A stretch of DNA of 64,000 bases from Symsagittifera roscoffensis (taxonomy: Eukaryota > Xenacoelomorpha > Acoela > Convolutidae): NCBI RefSeq assembly GCF_963678635.1, contig NC_087064.1, positions 4,254,411 to 4,318,410 of the forward strand. Reading direction: 5' to 3'. Under the pieces are notes generated by a model, which ran no database searches, had not been told where the DNA came from, and saw only the letters and a list, made by a program, of their open reading frames with translations. The translations under genes and the position numbers were made by a program. This document shows positions 10,663 to 22,599 of this stretch, one piece after another (the first letter of the stretch is position 1; the number at the start of each line of letters is the position of its first letter).

Positions 10663-13426
10663 AACTATTCAAACTCTAACAGAAACTGCCCATATTCAAA
10701 TCCTCCAAAAATATGTTAATGTATTGACCGCTTACCAAATTTTTCATGTAAACGAAATCAAAACTATTCAACCAATCGACCAAGAAATCACTCAATTATA
10801 GATCACAAAAATAATCTAACGAGAGACCATAAAATAATTATTACAAAAAAAGATCCCGTGATAACTCCAGGAAAAGAAATAACAACTATCAAAACAAACC
10901 AAGCAACTATTTTCAATTACCAGGTCAAAACAATTCACAAAATTCAAACAAACAAAATCCAAACTACAGAAATAGTACACCGAAACACCAAAGACAGATT
11001 AATCAAACACAATCTACAGATGAAACAATTTCAGATCATCCAGGTTTAGACAGCACGGAATTTTTAGAACTAAAATTGAATCACATACACTGAGAAAACT
11101 CCGATGATGAGAGCGACACAGAAAAAAAACAGTTATTTTCAACAGGCTTAAAATAAAAGATGAATATGAAAAACCAAATGAATCGAAATATTACCAAAGT
11201 GAAGTTATCAGTTCTAATCCTCAAGAACTAGATTACAATCAAGAAACGACAAACATTACTGCGAATGTGCCTGAAACTTATTCAAATATGAACAATATAT
11301 ACCAGAATACAACAAAAAAATATCACCGCCAAAAGAAAAAATTTGGATGACAACACATCTTTTAGAAAGCCCCAAAAACAAACATTTTTAAACAACAGAC
11401 CTCAAAACTCAATAATTAACCAATTCTGGCGCAGAATCAAACATTATCAACATCCATACATAGAATGGAATTCAAAATCTACATCCAAAAAATTCCTTTT
11501 CAAAAATTTCTCTTAAACTAGTCACTGCAGAAGGCACAAGTTTAACAGACTTTGGAAAAATTTAATTATTACTTATCCAAACCTGAACAATGGAACAAAA
11601 CAAGTTTTTTCATAAACTCTTCAAACAAATATACCGCATAACAGACATTAAACATAAAATAGTAAGAATCCCATTTAATACTAAATATATATCAACTATA
11701 AACATCTTGAACAAAAAGTTACAAATCAAAGACGAATATATAAAACTAAGTAACACATCCCTAATATATTTCCAAAGATTAAACAAGCAATCCCCATTTT
11801 TTTTCAAAATTTTACCCTTTATATAATCGACAAAGAAAACATCTATAACCACTAACAGAACATGTATTTTTACTTTCCTATCAATCATGTATATCAATAT
11901 AAAACTGATCAAAACACACAGAAAATATATTTGACTGACCTTGAATTCCGGCCATTTCATAAATTCTTATTGTAACAATTTCATCAAATTAGCGTACAGC
12001 TACCAAATTAGTGTACATCTGACAAATACGCAAAAGATACTAACACAGATATAATAGCACTACATGTATAAAATAGTTCGCCATACAAAATTACACTTCT
12101 TTTAGGACTTTTTGGATATTGCGAAACAAATGCAATAATTCACCCTACACAAGAAAAAGCATTCAGAGCAAATAATAATTTAAAATTATTAGATATTTGT
12201 CAATCAACAATTCTTAATGAAAAATTGTCCATTAATAGTATGTTTCAAAATGAAACACGGATTCTTTCACAAATACCCCCCCCCCTATTTTAAAACAAAA
12301 TTTTAACTATTAAAAATTACAATTGAACAACAGCAATTTTTGACGATATTGAAAGCAGCACCAGATAATTCACATTTTTTCTTACTCGTGTAAAACTCTT
12401 TGGACATTTGTTTGAAGGCATCACTATTAAAACACCATCAAATAAAAAGAGACTCATGAATTTTCTACATTGCTGAACTTCTTAAGTAATTGTTTACAAA
12501 ATGCAACTATATCTCAGATCATTTTACGATATTCTCCGATAACAAAATAACTTTTAATGGACATAAGAACATCCAAAACGCTTCGATGAAATAAAATCCC
12601 TCTCACAGAACAAAACTCCAACCAAAATTTCAGATCCAAACCAACCATTTTACGCTATGTGAAATGCATTCAACTTTGGAATTGGCGCAGCTTTTTTTAA
12701 ATGAAATGAACCTTATATCAGCAAACTCAAGACATTTTACACAACCAGAACTCAGACTCTCTACGCTTATGAGAGATTGTTGTACAGCCATGATTTATAC
12801 ATTAACAGAATATGAATTTTTAATCCAACAGTTTTATTCACAGATCATAAAGCTATAATTTTTCTATTTACACAAAAACTTAATGCAAACAAGAGTATAT
12901 AGATTTTTACTTACTCTAATAAAGTTCGAAAATTACGTATATTTTGGACAGCATGCAAAAACCTAACCTACCAGATACACTTAGTCGAATGACAGAATTA
13001 CACCACCTGAGCTAATAACACAAAAAACAACCATAGAAATACCCCAAAACAAAAAATTCTTCCTTGCAGAAGAGGAAACATCACCACGACTAGAATGTAA
13101 ACACGCAGTTGAAACTGACTCTGATACTAAACAAATATAAACCTTAGAACATTTTCCATAAAATCTCGATCGCCAAAACAACCACTAGGAAGTAGATTGT
13201 TTAGATAACATACATATAAACCAATAATATATTCAATATGGATAAAAAATAACTCATAAGACAAAAAAGCTATGCAAAAGTCACAACGAAACAATTTTTT
13301 CCCATTAAAAGAAAAAGAAAACTAAACAGAAAACAAAAATGTGCCAGGCCCTTCCGTATCAAACCAAAAATATACAATCAATAAGATATTCAATTTACAA
13401 GATCCCTTGGATAATATACCTCTCTA
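10663..13426 (+). repeat. Second copy of the tandem duplication, with a 683-bp internal deletion
   Basis: This copy runs from AACTATTCAAACTCTAACAG to ATACCTCTCTAAG. Relative to copy one, the segment corresponding to 8906-9588 is missing. The breakpoint lies at a shared TGAA (8902-8905 and 9585-9588 in copy one; joined near 12350). The deletion removes the RT fingers, palm and YIDD box. The C-run near 12280 is longer than in copy one, and scattered substitutions are present. Confidence 0.9.
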
Positions 13427-13789
13427 AGAAAATGAAATTCAAACTAATTTTCTCCCAAACACAGAAACAATGACGCTTCAATTATTACAAAAAATACCAA
13501 AATGTTGACACTGTCATCCTACTATTTAAATCTTGGCAGGAATATAAAACAAAACCTGAAAAGCCGATATCACAATTTTAGGAAATAAAACCCTGCTTTG
13601 ATGTCTCAGAAAATTTAAAAGTCCGACAATAAACAAAAACACTGACATCTTGGATTAACACTATCTCGAAACAAAAGGACCCTGTCTCCCACTAAGTTTA
13701 ATTTTAATTGCATTTCACTTTTCACAATCCTTGCATACAAAAGGACATGTATGATCAGAAAAAAAACATAAACAAGTTTTTACTTTTCA

Positions 13790-14420
13790 AATGCACCGAT
13801 TTCTATTAGAGTATTATGTAACGATTGTATAACATGCCAATTAAATAAACCATCAGAAACAAATAGCAGAAAAACAAGACTTTAGAGGACAACGTTTTAT
13901 TTCAACCACAGAATCGCATTTGATGCAAAAGGACCGATATCACCCTCCTCAGAAGTAAACTCATATATAATGGTTATCATTGATGCACTTACACACTAGG
14001 TAGCACTCAACCCTGTACCTCGCTGCAATGCTTATTTTGTTTACACAACACTTAACGAACACTGAATAGCAGAATTTGGACTAAGTGAAATCCTTGTCAC
14101 AGACAATGCACAGAATTCATGAATAACGAAATTATAACACTATGTCACCTCCATAATATCAAATATAAACCTAGAACATCCCATGCCCCACGGACAAAGG
14201 TAATAATTGAAGGCATGAAAGGTTCATTACAAGAATACCTTCGATGTATAAAAAACGGAGATGATAAAAAATAAACCGAATGGTCAGCAGACGTAAAGTT
14301 TTTCCCATTAGCATATAATTCTCAAATCACAACAACACTTAGACTATCACCATACGAAATGGTTCTTAACCAAAAACCACGTAAGCCGATAATGTTCACA
14401 GCAAATATCTCAAAAACGCA
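13790..14420 (+). pseudogene. Integrase remnant, gypsy type
   Basis: Reading across frameshifts and stops, a zinc-binding-like CNDCITC precedes the catalytic core: ISFDAKGPISP, YIMVIIDALTH, a frame containing FGLSEILVTDN, and later PLAYNSQITTTLRLSPYEM. This matches the order in retroelement integrases (first Asp in the DAKGP segment, second Asp in VTDN). Several in-frame stops, for example after ALTH, rule out function. It lies downstream of the duplicated RT/RNase H block, as expected for a Ty3/gypsy order. Confidence 0.7.
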
Positions 14421-14469
14421 CAAGGCTACTGTCAACCCAATAAAGACTCAATTTGTTATAATCTACTAT

Positions 14470-15011
14470 TTCACACTTGTGGCGAAGATCATTTCCAGCA
14501 TCCACAAATTTTAAAATTAGTCTGGAACCCATACAGAATGGATTTTCAACAGATATAAGAAACATAATGAAGTTTACCCAAACTGCAAAGAAATTGTTAC
14601 AAAGAAAAAATATTCAGTCTCAAATTATTTTACGTTTTACACCAGCATCAAACCTAAAAAAAGGCCTTTTGTTTTAAGTCCAATTTTTTTGTTCCAAAAA
14701 GAATCTCAAGAAAACTACAATTTATCCAAAAAGGACAATTTCAGTATATAGAAAAACCTACAGACGTCAATTATCAATTGACAGATCTCAACAAAAAAGA
14801 AAAAGTACAACATAGAAATAATCTTTTATCATATTACCCGAAGGAATACGCTCTTCCTAAAATGACACAAGTATACTCTATCACCGGACTGCACATCGTT
14901 GACAAAACATTAAAAATGAGCGTACAACAGAAAACAGCAAACTTTGATCATCTACTACAATCATCGGGTATAACTCAAAAAGAAATATCAAAAAAGCTCA
15001 TAAACAAATAA
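14470..15011 (+). pseudogene. Pol C-terminal part of the gypsy-type element
   Basis: Two open frames (14477-14677 and 14778-15011) continue the pol region beyond the integrase core. The second contains a basic, tyrosine-rich stretch (VQHRNNLLSYYPKEY) of the kind found in integrase C-terminal tails that act in chromatin or RNA binding. I infer this from position and composition only. The right edge of the element probably lies at 15.0-15.4 kb, where a TATAAAA at about 15370 and a change in composition are seen, but I found no matching left terminal repeat. Confidence 0.4.
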
Positions 15012-15604
15012 TTCAATAACAAAGATTTAATCGTAAATTAAAAGAAACAAAGCCAATCATCTCCCCTTAAAAATCAACAAGGAATAGATTGGACAACTTT
15101 TATTCCACAAAATAAAATAACAAAGAAAATAGAATTTCAGAAACCCTCTGATTAATTAGACAACATTAATTAACTTTTCAATAGAACCTAAAGGTAAATT
15201 TTAATTACAAACATTCAATTTCTCTCTCGAAATAAAAGTGGTTTGATACTATCTCAATTCTTTCTAAACACCACCACTACTTTTAGTCGATATTTCTCCA
15301 ACTTGAGCTAGATTTGAAACCATAACTCAGAGACCTCCCTTCTCTTTGATAACTTAAATAAATATCATATAAAAGTTGCAACCCTCTTCTGTCAATCAAA
15401 GCAAAAAACCGACAAAATTGTCTCAATTTTTACATTACAAGGCCAAACTGTGCATTATGTGCATTGTAAACGGAATTCAAAACTGGCTAAATTCAGATTT
15501 GTCGCTGAATCTGCATCATTTCTACTTTTCTTTGATCTTCTTTGCTGTTTTGGATTCCACAAACAAAAACTTAAAACATTGCACTGCTCAAAATTGCCTC
15601 AAAA

Positions 15605-16015
15605 ATAGGCGAACTTGCGGAATCCGGAACTGTATATGTGGAATCCAGAACAGTTTGTGGAATCCACAAACCAATAATTAGACATGTGTATAGTTACATT
15701 GAGCTGTCGCGGAGTCCGCAAGTGCAGGCCGAATCCGCAAATTGTAGGTAGAATCCGCAAACTGAAAGTGGAATCAGCAAATTATGAGAGGAATCCGCAT
15801 TTTGTTTGCGGATTCCACTTAAATATGCGGACTCCACTTACATTTTTTGGATTCCACTTATATTTTGAGGAATCCACTTACAGTTACGGAAACCAGAACA
15901 ACGAGCTATATTTGATTGTTGCAGAATCTGCAACAAAACAAATGTGCCGACAAAATTTGCGTCACAGATATTTGTACGCGGAATCCACGAAACTTTTGTA
16001 AGTAGAATCCACCTA
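15605..16015. repeat. Foldback-like array of ~20-bp units in inverted orientation
   Basis: Left of about 15800 the unit GAATCCGCAAA repeats about every 20-22 bp in direct orientation. To the right it continues as the complement GCGGATTCCACTTA. The centre is the near-palindrome GGAATCCGCA-TTTTGTT-TGCGGATTCC around 15790-15816. Inverted arrays of short subrepeats are typical of foldback transposons and of some Mutator-like termini. No transposase was found between the arms; the arms almost touch. Confidence 0.7.
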
Positions 16016-17459
16016 CATTTTGGAACATGCTTAAAGATTTGTCTCTTGAGTCTCAGATTACACAGATACAAAATTGTGCGCCTATCTAGTTCACAGTTTG
16101 GCCTCGTAACGTACCCCGTATTTCTCCACAATGAAAATATTTAAAAAGCCTAAGGATAAAATTCAAATTGATCGCTTAGCCTGAAGCCGTTCTACATCCC
16201 AGAAACCCCTGAATCATCCCACAAAAAAAAATTTAGAAAGTTAAAACCTAAACACCCAGACTTCCTTTCATCAATACTCTTTTCACCCACTTCTCAAAAA
16301 TCAAAAAAAAATCTACCTCGTTAGCTTTCAAGTCCAAAAATTTAAAAAATTACTTCGACAATGCAAATCACTTTTCAAAAGTTTTTTTTAAACTCAGTTC
16401 AACAAAATAAACTACTCATTTCAACCTTTCTTTCAGTTTTCTCAACACTTTTTCAACTTCGTATTTTTTTCATAACAGACTTTTCAGAAACTGCAATCCT
16501 CTTTTTTCAATTTTTTGTAGCCAATTTATACTTTTATATTCCCTCATTCAAACCTACCTGTCTCTCTCCAAAACCATTGACTACCTAATCCGGTACGAAA
16601 CTTGATATTAATATCAGTTATTTTTCAAATTTGCTATTATTAACCCCATTAAGGAATCCCGACCAACCACTACATACCAAGACCCCCGACAACACCGACA
16701 TCTAGCCAATTTGTGAAAATCCCTTTAACCTCCCTACTTCATCGCAAAGACTTTCACATTGGAGTACACAAACATTTTCTCAAGGTGAGCCCAACTTAGT
16801 AAATGATCCAAGAGACAATTCATCGGATACCTCTTTATCATTACCAGAAACTCTATCGCTCCCATCAACACCTCTAGTCACAGGTCAAACACCATCAACT
16901 ACCTTCCCTACAAATTTTCCAAATCACCTAGACGACAGATATCATGAACTACAAAGTACAATCAAACCCATACGCTTAGATTGGAACTCTTTGTAGCACT
17001 CCTCCGCTTTTTGGCCACCAGCTCGATAGAAATCTACTCCATAATTGGGCACTTCAAAACTACAATATTATCATGATATTCATGAGGACATTCAACAACA
17101 TAATACCCAAATCCTTACCGAATATAACTTGTTCAAGTCGAAATAACAAAAAAATTATATTATTTAGTACATCATCCATTACCACTAACTCCACCAAATA
17201 TAACAGCTGAAAATTTGCCCTTCCATTTATCACAACAGTACTTATCTAGAAAAAATGACAGATAAACAAAAAAGACAATAGGTTAAATAACATTCCATAA
17301 CCGTTTTTCAGCATTATTGTAACCATGTTTCTTTCAGCAGTTTTTCAAATCAAAACCATTTCCTCTTTTGTACTTCTTGAGCCCGTATCTCATCCAGACC
17401 CTTCCCTCTGAGCAGGACCACAAGACGTCCCTGTCACACATTTTTATTGTGAAGATAAT
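16016..17459 (+). other. Degraded region with pol-tail-like and hydrophobic relics
   Basis: 16361-16588 is open for 75 codons and strongly hydrophobic (phenylalanine- and leucine-rich), which could be a membrane-segment relic or chance in AT-rich DNA. 16740-16997 is open with a Ser/Thr/Pro-rich composition (SLPETLSLPSTPLVTG), similar to low-complexity tails of retroelement pol or gag. Neither can be assigned. Confidence 0.3.
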
Positions 17460-18060
17460 CAACAAAAATAACTACATAAATACGCAATTAACCAAGTAAC
17501 ACAATGCAAATCTGTACCACATGACATTGAATTAACAGCTGTAGTAGCTACAATTTACTCAAAAGCACGAGATGCAACTCTGACAGGATATAAATTTACA
17601 GCTAAATTCTCGGAAAAGAAAGAACATTTATCATAAGTTTCAAACAGAAATAAAAACAGACTCGATCATGAATCTTTTTATCAAAATATTATCAAAATAC
17701 TCTTACATTCTAACCCCGAAAAATGTAAAAACTAACTACGACGTTTAAAAATTTTCACAAGCAAAAACGCAAATTGAAAATTAATAAATTTTCAAGTCTT
17801 TCCAGACTCTGCACACCAAGCACAACTTGAACACCACCAAGGTCATTAACAAGTAGACAATAAATTCCCGTATCACGGCGTATACGGACGTTAAACCTAT
17901 GATTTGCACGATAAAAATTGGATACCACACATTGGTGTAAATAAACCGTCAAACTGTAACGCAGGCAAAAAAAAATTCAGGCTACCAGGAAAAATGTTTT
18001 TCGATTGAAAAAATCGATTAGAAAAAGTACAATTAACACTAGATTTAAAAGATGATACCA
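17460..18060 (+). pseudogene. Unassigned retroelement coding relic
   Basis: Around 17510-17640 one frame reads IELTAVVATIYSKARDATL, with normal amino-acid composition before a stop. Later pieces are in other frames. The segment lies directly upstream of a gypsy-type integrase fragment in the same orientation, so it may be part of the same degraded polyprotein. No catalytic motif was seen. Confidence 0.3.
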
Positions 18061-18062
18061 TA

Positions 18063-18540
18063 TTGTATCAAGGAATCCGCTTACCTTGCAAAAATGATCA
18101 AGGATATGGGAATTTTTTTTTAGGTGTACTAACTAAGAAACTGATGAGACGTTCTCAAGTAGCCCAATCTCATTCGACAACGTACGACCCACACCCGAAT
18201 GGCTTAGAAGAGAGAGAAAAAAAACGAACTTTGGTATCGATGTTGAGGGTATACTGTTGACGATACATGCAGACTGGGATAAATATTTGTCACTAGTGAT
18301 GGTGGCTTATAACAGTACGCAGCGCTCTACTACAGGCAGTAGTGCATGATTCTGGCAGGACACGAGAAGGCTCCGCAGATGACATTCTTTTACCCTGAGT
18401 ACGAAAGCAAAAAGACATCAACACAAGTAGGTCCACTTGAGAGATAAGATAAGGTACCAGTTGAAGCTCAATGACTTGTTGCTCGCAGGCAAGGCAGTGG
18501 AAAAAACTTAAGAAAAAGGCGGCTGGTTCCAACGTTTACT
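18063..18540 (+). pseudogene. Integrase C-terminal half, second gypsy-type element
   Basis: Reading in three frames: an integrase-core piece near 18150-18200 (TYDPHPNGLEERE), then DWDKYL and VMVAYNSTQRSTTGSS near 18265-18345, then FFYPEY around 18388. This is the region around the catalytic Glu helix and beyond in Ty3/gypsy integrases (Y-x-P-x-x-NG-x-x-ER, followed by the AYN-x-x-x-x-STG motif). Stops and frameshifts break it. Codon use and GC content differ from the A-rich element to the left, so this is a different family. Confidence 0.65.
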
Positions 18541-19260
18541 AAGTAGAAAATTATGCAAGGGCCTTTCAGAACGTGATCCTACCGAAAGGTACTAAACAAC
18601 TCCTGAAGAAATGGAGGGGAACTTTTTGATTATTGAAGTACATCAAGAGCGACGTTTATACAGACTCAGCGCTGGCCGAGCTGCACCTGCGAAGTCAAGG
18701 AGGAAGGCAGCAGAGAGAAGAATAATGGTAATGAAATCCTGGAGGAAGGAAGAAAACTGACACTGTACCTGGATGCTAATGGCTTAGTCGAAGTGGTCGA
18801 GGAGACCTAACCGTATTCAGCTGAAGATTGGGATTACCCCGAGCAGAGGGAGATCGCAAAGAACACGGAATCGGATCTATTTTCTACAGCGCAAACGCGA
18901 CAGAGCAATAGACGAACACCTGCGATGAAAAACAATCCTTACAGAGACGCCTTTGTAGTAGACAGTACAGATCTGAAGAGGGTCGCGGAAGATCTAGTTG
19001 GTTCAAAAAAATTACCGCGTAACGAGAAAAATTTTTTGTCATAGATTAGGTTAATGAGTGTCTCGAAGATCGGTCAAAACCAGAAGGGGAAACTGACGAT
19101 GGACTACAGCAGTCATACGAGCAAGAATTAATTCACATGCGCATGTTGGAGTGGGTACACGAAATGACGTCAGCCCCGTGGATTATATAGACCGCGAAAG
19201 CATGATAGATCAAGCACGACAAACATGATTTTTCCTGCGCAACCAAGTACCACTGATCAT
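18541..19260 (+). pseudogene. Post-integrase pol tail, second gypsy-type element
   Basis: Continuing downstream, pieces such as ILPKGTKQLLKKWRG (near 18580-18620), an acidic region around 18760-18900, NPYRDAFVVD (near 18935) and SYEQELIHMRMLEW (near 19110) can be read with frame changes. The K-W-x-G segment is the GPY/F-like module that follows the integrase core in this class. The acidic tail is typical of the C-terminus of such polyproteins. All frames are broken. Confidence 0.5.
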
Positions 19261-19280
19261 TCCAGCGTCCAATGTTTTTC

Positions 19281-19625
19281 TGATATCAGATACAGTAGGA
19301 CTTACCCTCACTGAAATTTTCTTTTAAAAAATCAAAAAAATTTAAAAACTGCAAAAAAAAACTTGCGATTTAACAGCAGAAACAGACATTTGGCCTATGA
19401 AACCGTATAAAAAAGAGTAGTAGAGTCATATTTGAAATTTTGACTCTACTAAATTTTGACTCTACTGATATCAGATACAGTAAGACTTACCCTCACTGAA
19501 ATTTTATTTTAAAAAATCAAAAAAATTTAAAAACTGCAAAAAAAAACTTGTGATTTAACAGCAGAAACAGACATTTGGCCTATGAAACCGTATAAAAAAG
19601 AGTAGTAGAGTCATATTTGCAATTT
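19281..19625 (+). repeat. Two direct copies of ~155 bp, 184 bp apart
   Basis: CTGATATCAGATACAGTA starts at 19281 and again at 19465. Both copies continue through ATTTGGCCTATGAAACCG and GAGTAGTAGAGTCATATTTG with about three differences. The spacer contains repeats of TTTTGACTCTACT. The unit lies between pol-tail relics and the short 3' frame at 19817, so it is a local duplication inside the second gypsy-type element. Confidence 0.9.
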
Positions 19626-19662
19626 TTGAGTGAATACTCAAGTAGCGCATCACTAACTGCTC

Positions 19663-20068
19663 GTGATTCAATACCCACGGATAGGACATGAGCTATCGCC
19701 GTTACCGCGGACTATGAGTTTCAGATCAGCTCTAGCAGTCGACTTCAGAACATTTTACAAAAACATAAAAGTTTTATGGAAGGAAAGACCAAGAATAAGG
19801 GGGAGGTGTAGCAGTTTTGACACCTGTGTCTTCACAAATAACAGCAAAGTATTTATGCTACTTGCTTATGAGGGCGATCGAAAAGCAGCACGTAGACCCT
19901 GAAGACTTGGTTTTTTCACTGACAAGGGTAAGAGACTTCCTAGCGGAGAGAGGAGTGGAGGAGCTCTCGCTTCCTGTGTACTACCCAAACAGAGGACTTT
20001 TGCATCCACGCAAGCTGTATGCACTAATTTTCTCGGACAACAACATCGAATTGTATTTACATAAGTAA
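19663..20068 (+). pseudogene. 3'-terminal short frame of the second gypsy-type element
   Basis: 19817-20068 is open for 83 codons and reads as a well-composed protein (for example LMRAIEKQHVDPEDLVFSL and ERGVEELSLPVYYPNRGLL). The preceding frame, 19663-19902, overlaps it. I do not recognise the domain. Its place downstream of the integrase tail and the lack of anything similar to the right suggest it is the last coding part of that element. It could be intact as a short protein but has no obvious promoter. Confidence 0.35.
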
Positions 20069-20460
20069 TGTTATTTGAGTATAGGTTGAGAGTGTAAGCT
20101 GTGTTTGTTTTGTTATTATGCCTTTGCGCCTGGGTACGCTAGCGACCTTGATTGTTTTTTGAACAACCTAAGGCAAAGATCTGAAGTGTTGATTGTTGAC
20201 TCTCCTATCACTTTTCCAAGACTAAAGATTGACTTGTGTTTTCAATACATCCCAAGAGTGAATCTTCTAACCCGGTTGTTTTAATACATTTTTTGATGTG
20301 ATATGGAAGACAAAAATGATCAAATGTGGTAATTATAACATGACATTCTCTAGATCCTGTTCGATCAATTTACTCTTATTTAAATTTTTGAATCAAAACA
20401 CGATAGAAATTGAACCATACAACTGAAAACATCAAATAATAATTTCGACGATTTGACTGT

Positions 20461-21480
20461 TTTGTCTGATGTCTACTTTAGACCGGTCTTAGACGAGCTC
20501 TATCGACGGCTACTAAACGGGATTCTGCTCAAGATGACCTAGAGGTAGTGAGGTTAACAGATGCCCTGGCGAATATCTCAGGGCATGACCACTGTGGGGA
20601 CCGCCCCACGAGAGTCCTGTTGATGGCAGCGTGGGGCGAATAACGAGCGCTAGACCGTCCAAGCCAAAAAGTAATGACATGGAGAAACCGTGGACCTTTA
20701 GAAATGATTTGGCGCACGAACATGGTCTGGTGACTGCGAGAACATACCTGTCCGGAGCGATTTCTTTTTCACCGGGCATCGACCCGGTTTAAGGAGGAGA
20801 CATCAAGCTATACATCAGGAGTGGAGCTGCGAGGCTGCATCGTTCAACCAACAGCTGAGAGCTGCAAGTCCATTGAAGAGATCGAGAGTAGAGGAAGAAA
20901 TCCACAGGAATGAGACGATGGAAGGCATCACAGAGAAAGATCATGAGCTGGACAGATTGAAAAAAGACTTAATGAGGATTCGAGAGGACAGAGACTTGTA
21001 AAGAAGACTGATCGAAGACTGCAAAAAGAAGCAGTAAGAAGAGATGGAGCGTTTGAGGAGGTAACATAAGGAGAGATCTGAGTGTTTGATGAAAGCGGAA
21101 CACATTCTACATGAGAGAGACGTCCCTAACAGGAAGTCCCCATGGAGCTCCCGACGTCATCCCAGCTAAGCCAAATTACAGAGATTCAAGATCTGGATCT
21201 GGAAGACTGATGATCTTGAAAACGAGTGATACCCTGGAAAAAACGCTAGTCGCAATGCATATGACACAGCTGGCCAAACTGTGGCAAAAAGGAATTCGCC
21301 AGGTTCCCTGGTGACTGCACCCTATGGAACGGTTGACGACACAGACAGAGTGAAACTCTCTGTGAGCGTAACGAAAGCATCTGAGGCCAGGACAGAGATA
21401 GAGTTCCAGCAGGCCCGTAAGGAAAATGCTTTTGAAGAAGAATAATCAGATTACAAACAACTTCACGAGAGCACCGGATA
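20461..21480 (+). pseudogene. Gag-like coding relic upstream of the SGNH region
   Basis: The + strand reads an interrupted protein: DDLEVVRLTDALANISGHD near 20535-20590, a long charged coiled-coil-like part from about 20870 to 21060 (rich in E, K, R and D), then short frames to 21314. Stops occur every 50-100 codons. The minus-strand frames at 20779-20513 are shadows of this. The region leads directly into the SGNH-hydrolase-like coding at 21512, which suggests one large gag-like polyprotein with a C-terminal hydrolase. Confidence 0.4.
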
Positions 21481-21511
21481 CTGATCCGGGAGATTGTTTC
21501 ACTGATTCAAT

Positions 21512-22092
21512 ATGGAGCCCAGTAGTGAAAATATAACAGAACGTGCAGCCCTTGGAACCTCACACTTGATATGGGGCGACAGCCAAGTGAAGGTGTTGCA
21601 GAATCTGAGAAAGTCGTTTATCGCGGCAGTAATAGCCTTTATAGATGCCACAATGGCCCAATTGCAACGAATGTTCGAGCTGATGAATCCGAGAAAAGAT
21701 CGCAGTAGTGATGATTCTAGTGGCAACCAACAAAGTGTCCAGGGCTTCAGAAGCAGAAGAAGGTCGACGGGAAGAAATGTTGGTCTGCCTATTCACTGCG
21801 GTCGGCAAAATTTCCAATACTGACCACTTGCACAGTGCCTATGAATGCAAGGACGCAACAAGCTTCTGCGCGAAGACAAAACGAGAGAGTCACGAGATGG
21901 AACAACATAGTGCGTATCTTAGCAAGTCGCAATGATGGACGATTGGTGCTAATTGATCTAGAACACGAATTGAAAGCATTGGATCAATCCGGATTCACGA
22001 ATGATGGCATCCATCCCGATACCAAAGAGGGACAAGCCTGGATGAACCTTGTTTTTCCGGAACAAAACGAGCTGGATATTGAGCTGTTTTAG
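21512..22092 (+). pseudogene. SGNH/GDSL-hydrolase-like domain of a retroelement (+ copy)
   Basis: Reading through two frameshifts gives the blocks of an SGNH hydrolase in order. Block I, IWGDSQVKV, at about 21569-21595 has the nucleophile Ser of the GDS motif. A block III-like ILVATNKVS lies at about 21713-21740, where the family has G-x-N-D/N. Block V, NDGIHPD, at about 22000-22020 has the catalytic Asp-x-x-His. The domain is about 190 residues, the family's usual size. SGNH enzymes are esterases or lipases. The homologous region on the minus strand at 28548-29213 shares LID/VMDLEHELKA, the DGIH block and the tail. It sits downstream of gag-like coding, so I infer a hydrolase carried by a retroelement. 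At least two frameshifts (near 21705 and 21830) make this copy a pseudogene. Confidence 0.6.
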
Positions 22093-22242
22093 ACATGGGT
22101 GTTGAGTACTGAACATTCGACGAATGTAGGATCCACTTCCACTTTCACCTAGTCTGGAAACACGTCTTGGATCAGTCCAAGTCGTGACACAAACTGTACG
22201 GAGCTCGAGTGAGTTCAGGCGTAATGGAACGACTGGTTGAAG

Positions 22243-22330
22243 GTTTCGCTAGGATAACAATAGTTTCGCTAGGATAACAGTAGTTTCGCTAGGATAACAA
22301 TAACAATAGTTTCGCTAGGATAAAAATAGA
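22243..22330 (+). repeat. Short tandem repeat, AGTTTCGCTAGGATAACA unit
   Basis: Four copies of an 18-21 bp unit (GTTTCGCTAGGATAACAAT) lie directly after the coding tail of the SGNH relic. Spacing varies by an inserted ACAATA. Confidence 0.9.
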
Positions 22331-22599
22331 AAAAGACGCAGTCTGGTTCCAGAAAACGCAAAAGAAACTTCATGATCTGATCTGATCAGAGCAGAACAGG
22401 ACGGCAGCTGATCAGAGCAGAACCCCTCCGGAGACCAAAGCCTTCTCCTTGACAAATCTATAAACAAGATCTGATGAAACTGAATCTCCAAACGGTCAGC
22501 ATTGTTTTGGACGCTGCGCGAGTGCTAGATGGCGCGATTTATCTGTCAACGGACTATATTCTATTTAAGGAGTGGATTGTTTGATCGCCACAGAGATTA

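Noticed and set aside
20513-20779. 88-codon minus-strand frame
   Set aside because: Lies opposite a + strand gag-like reading and has no motif.
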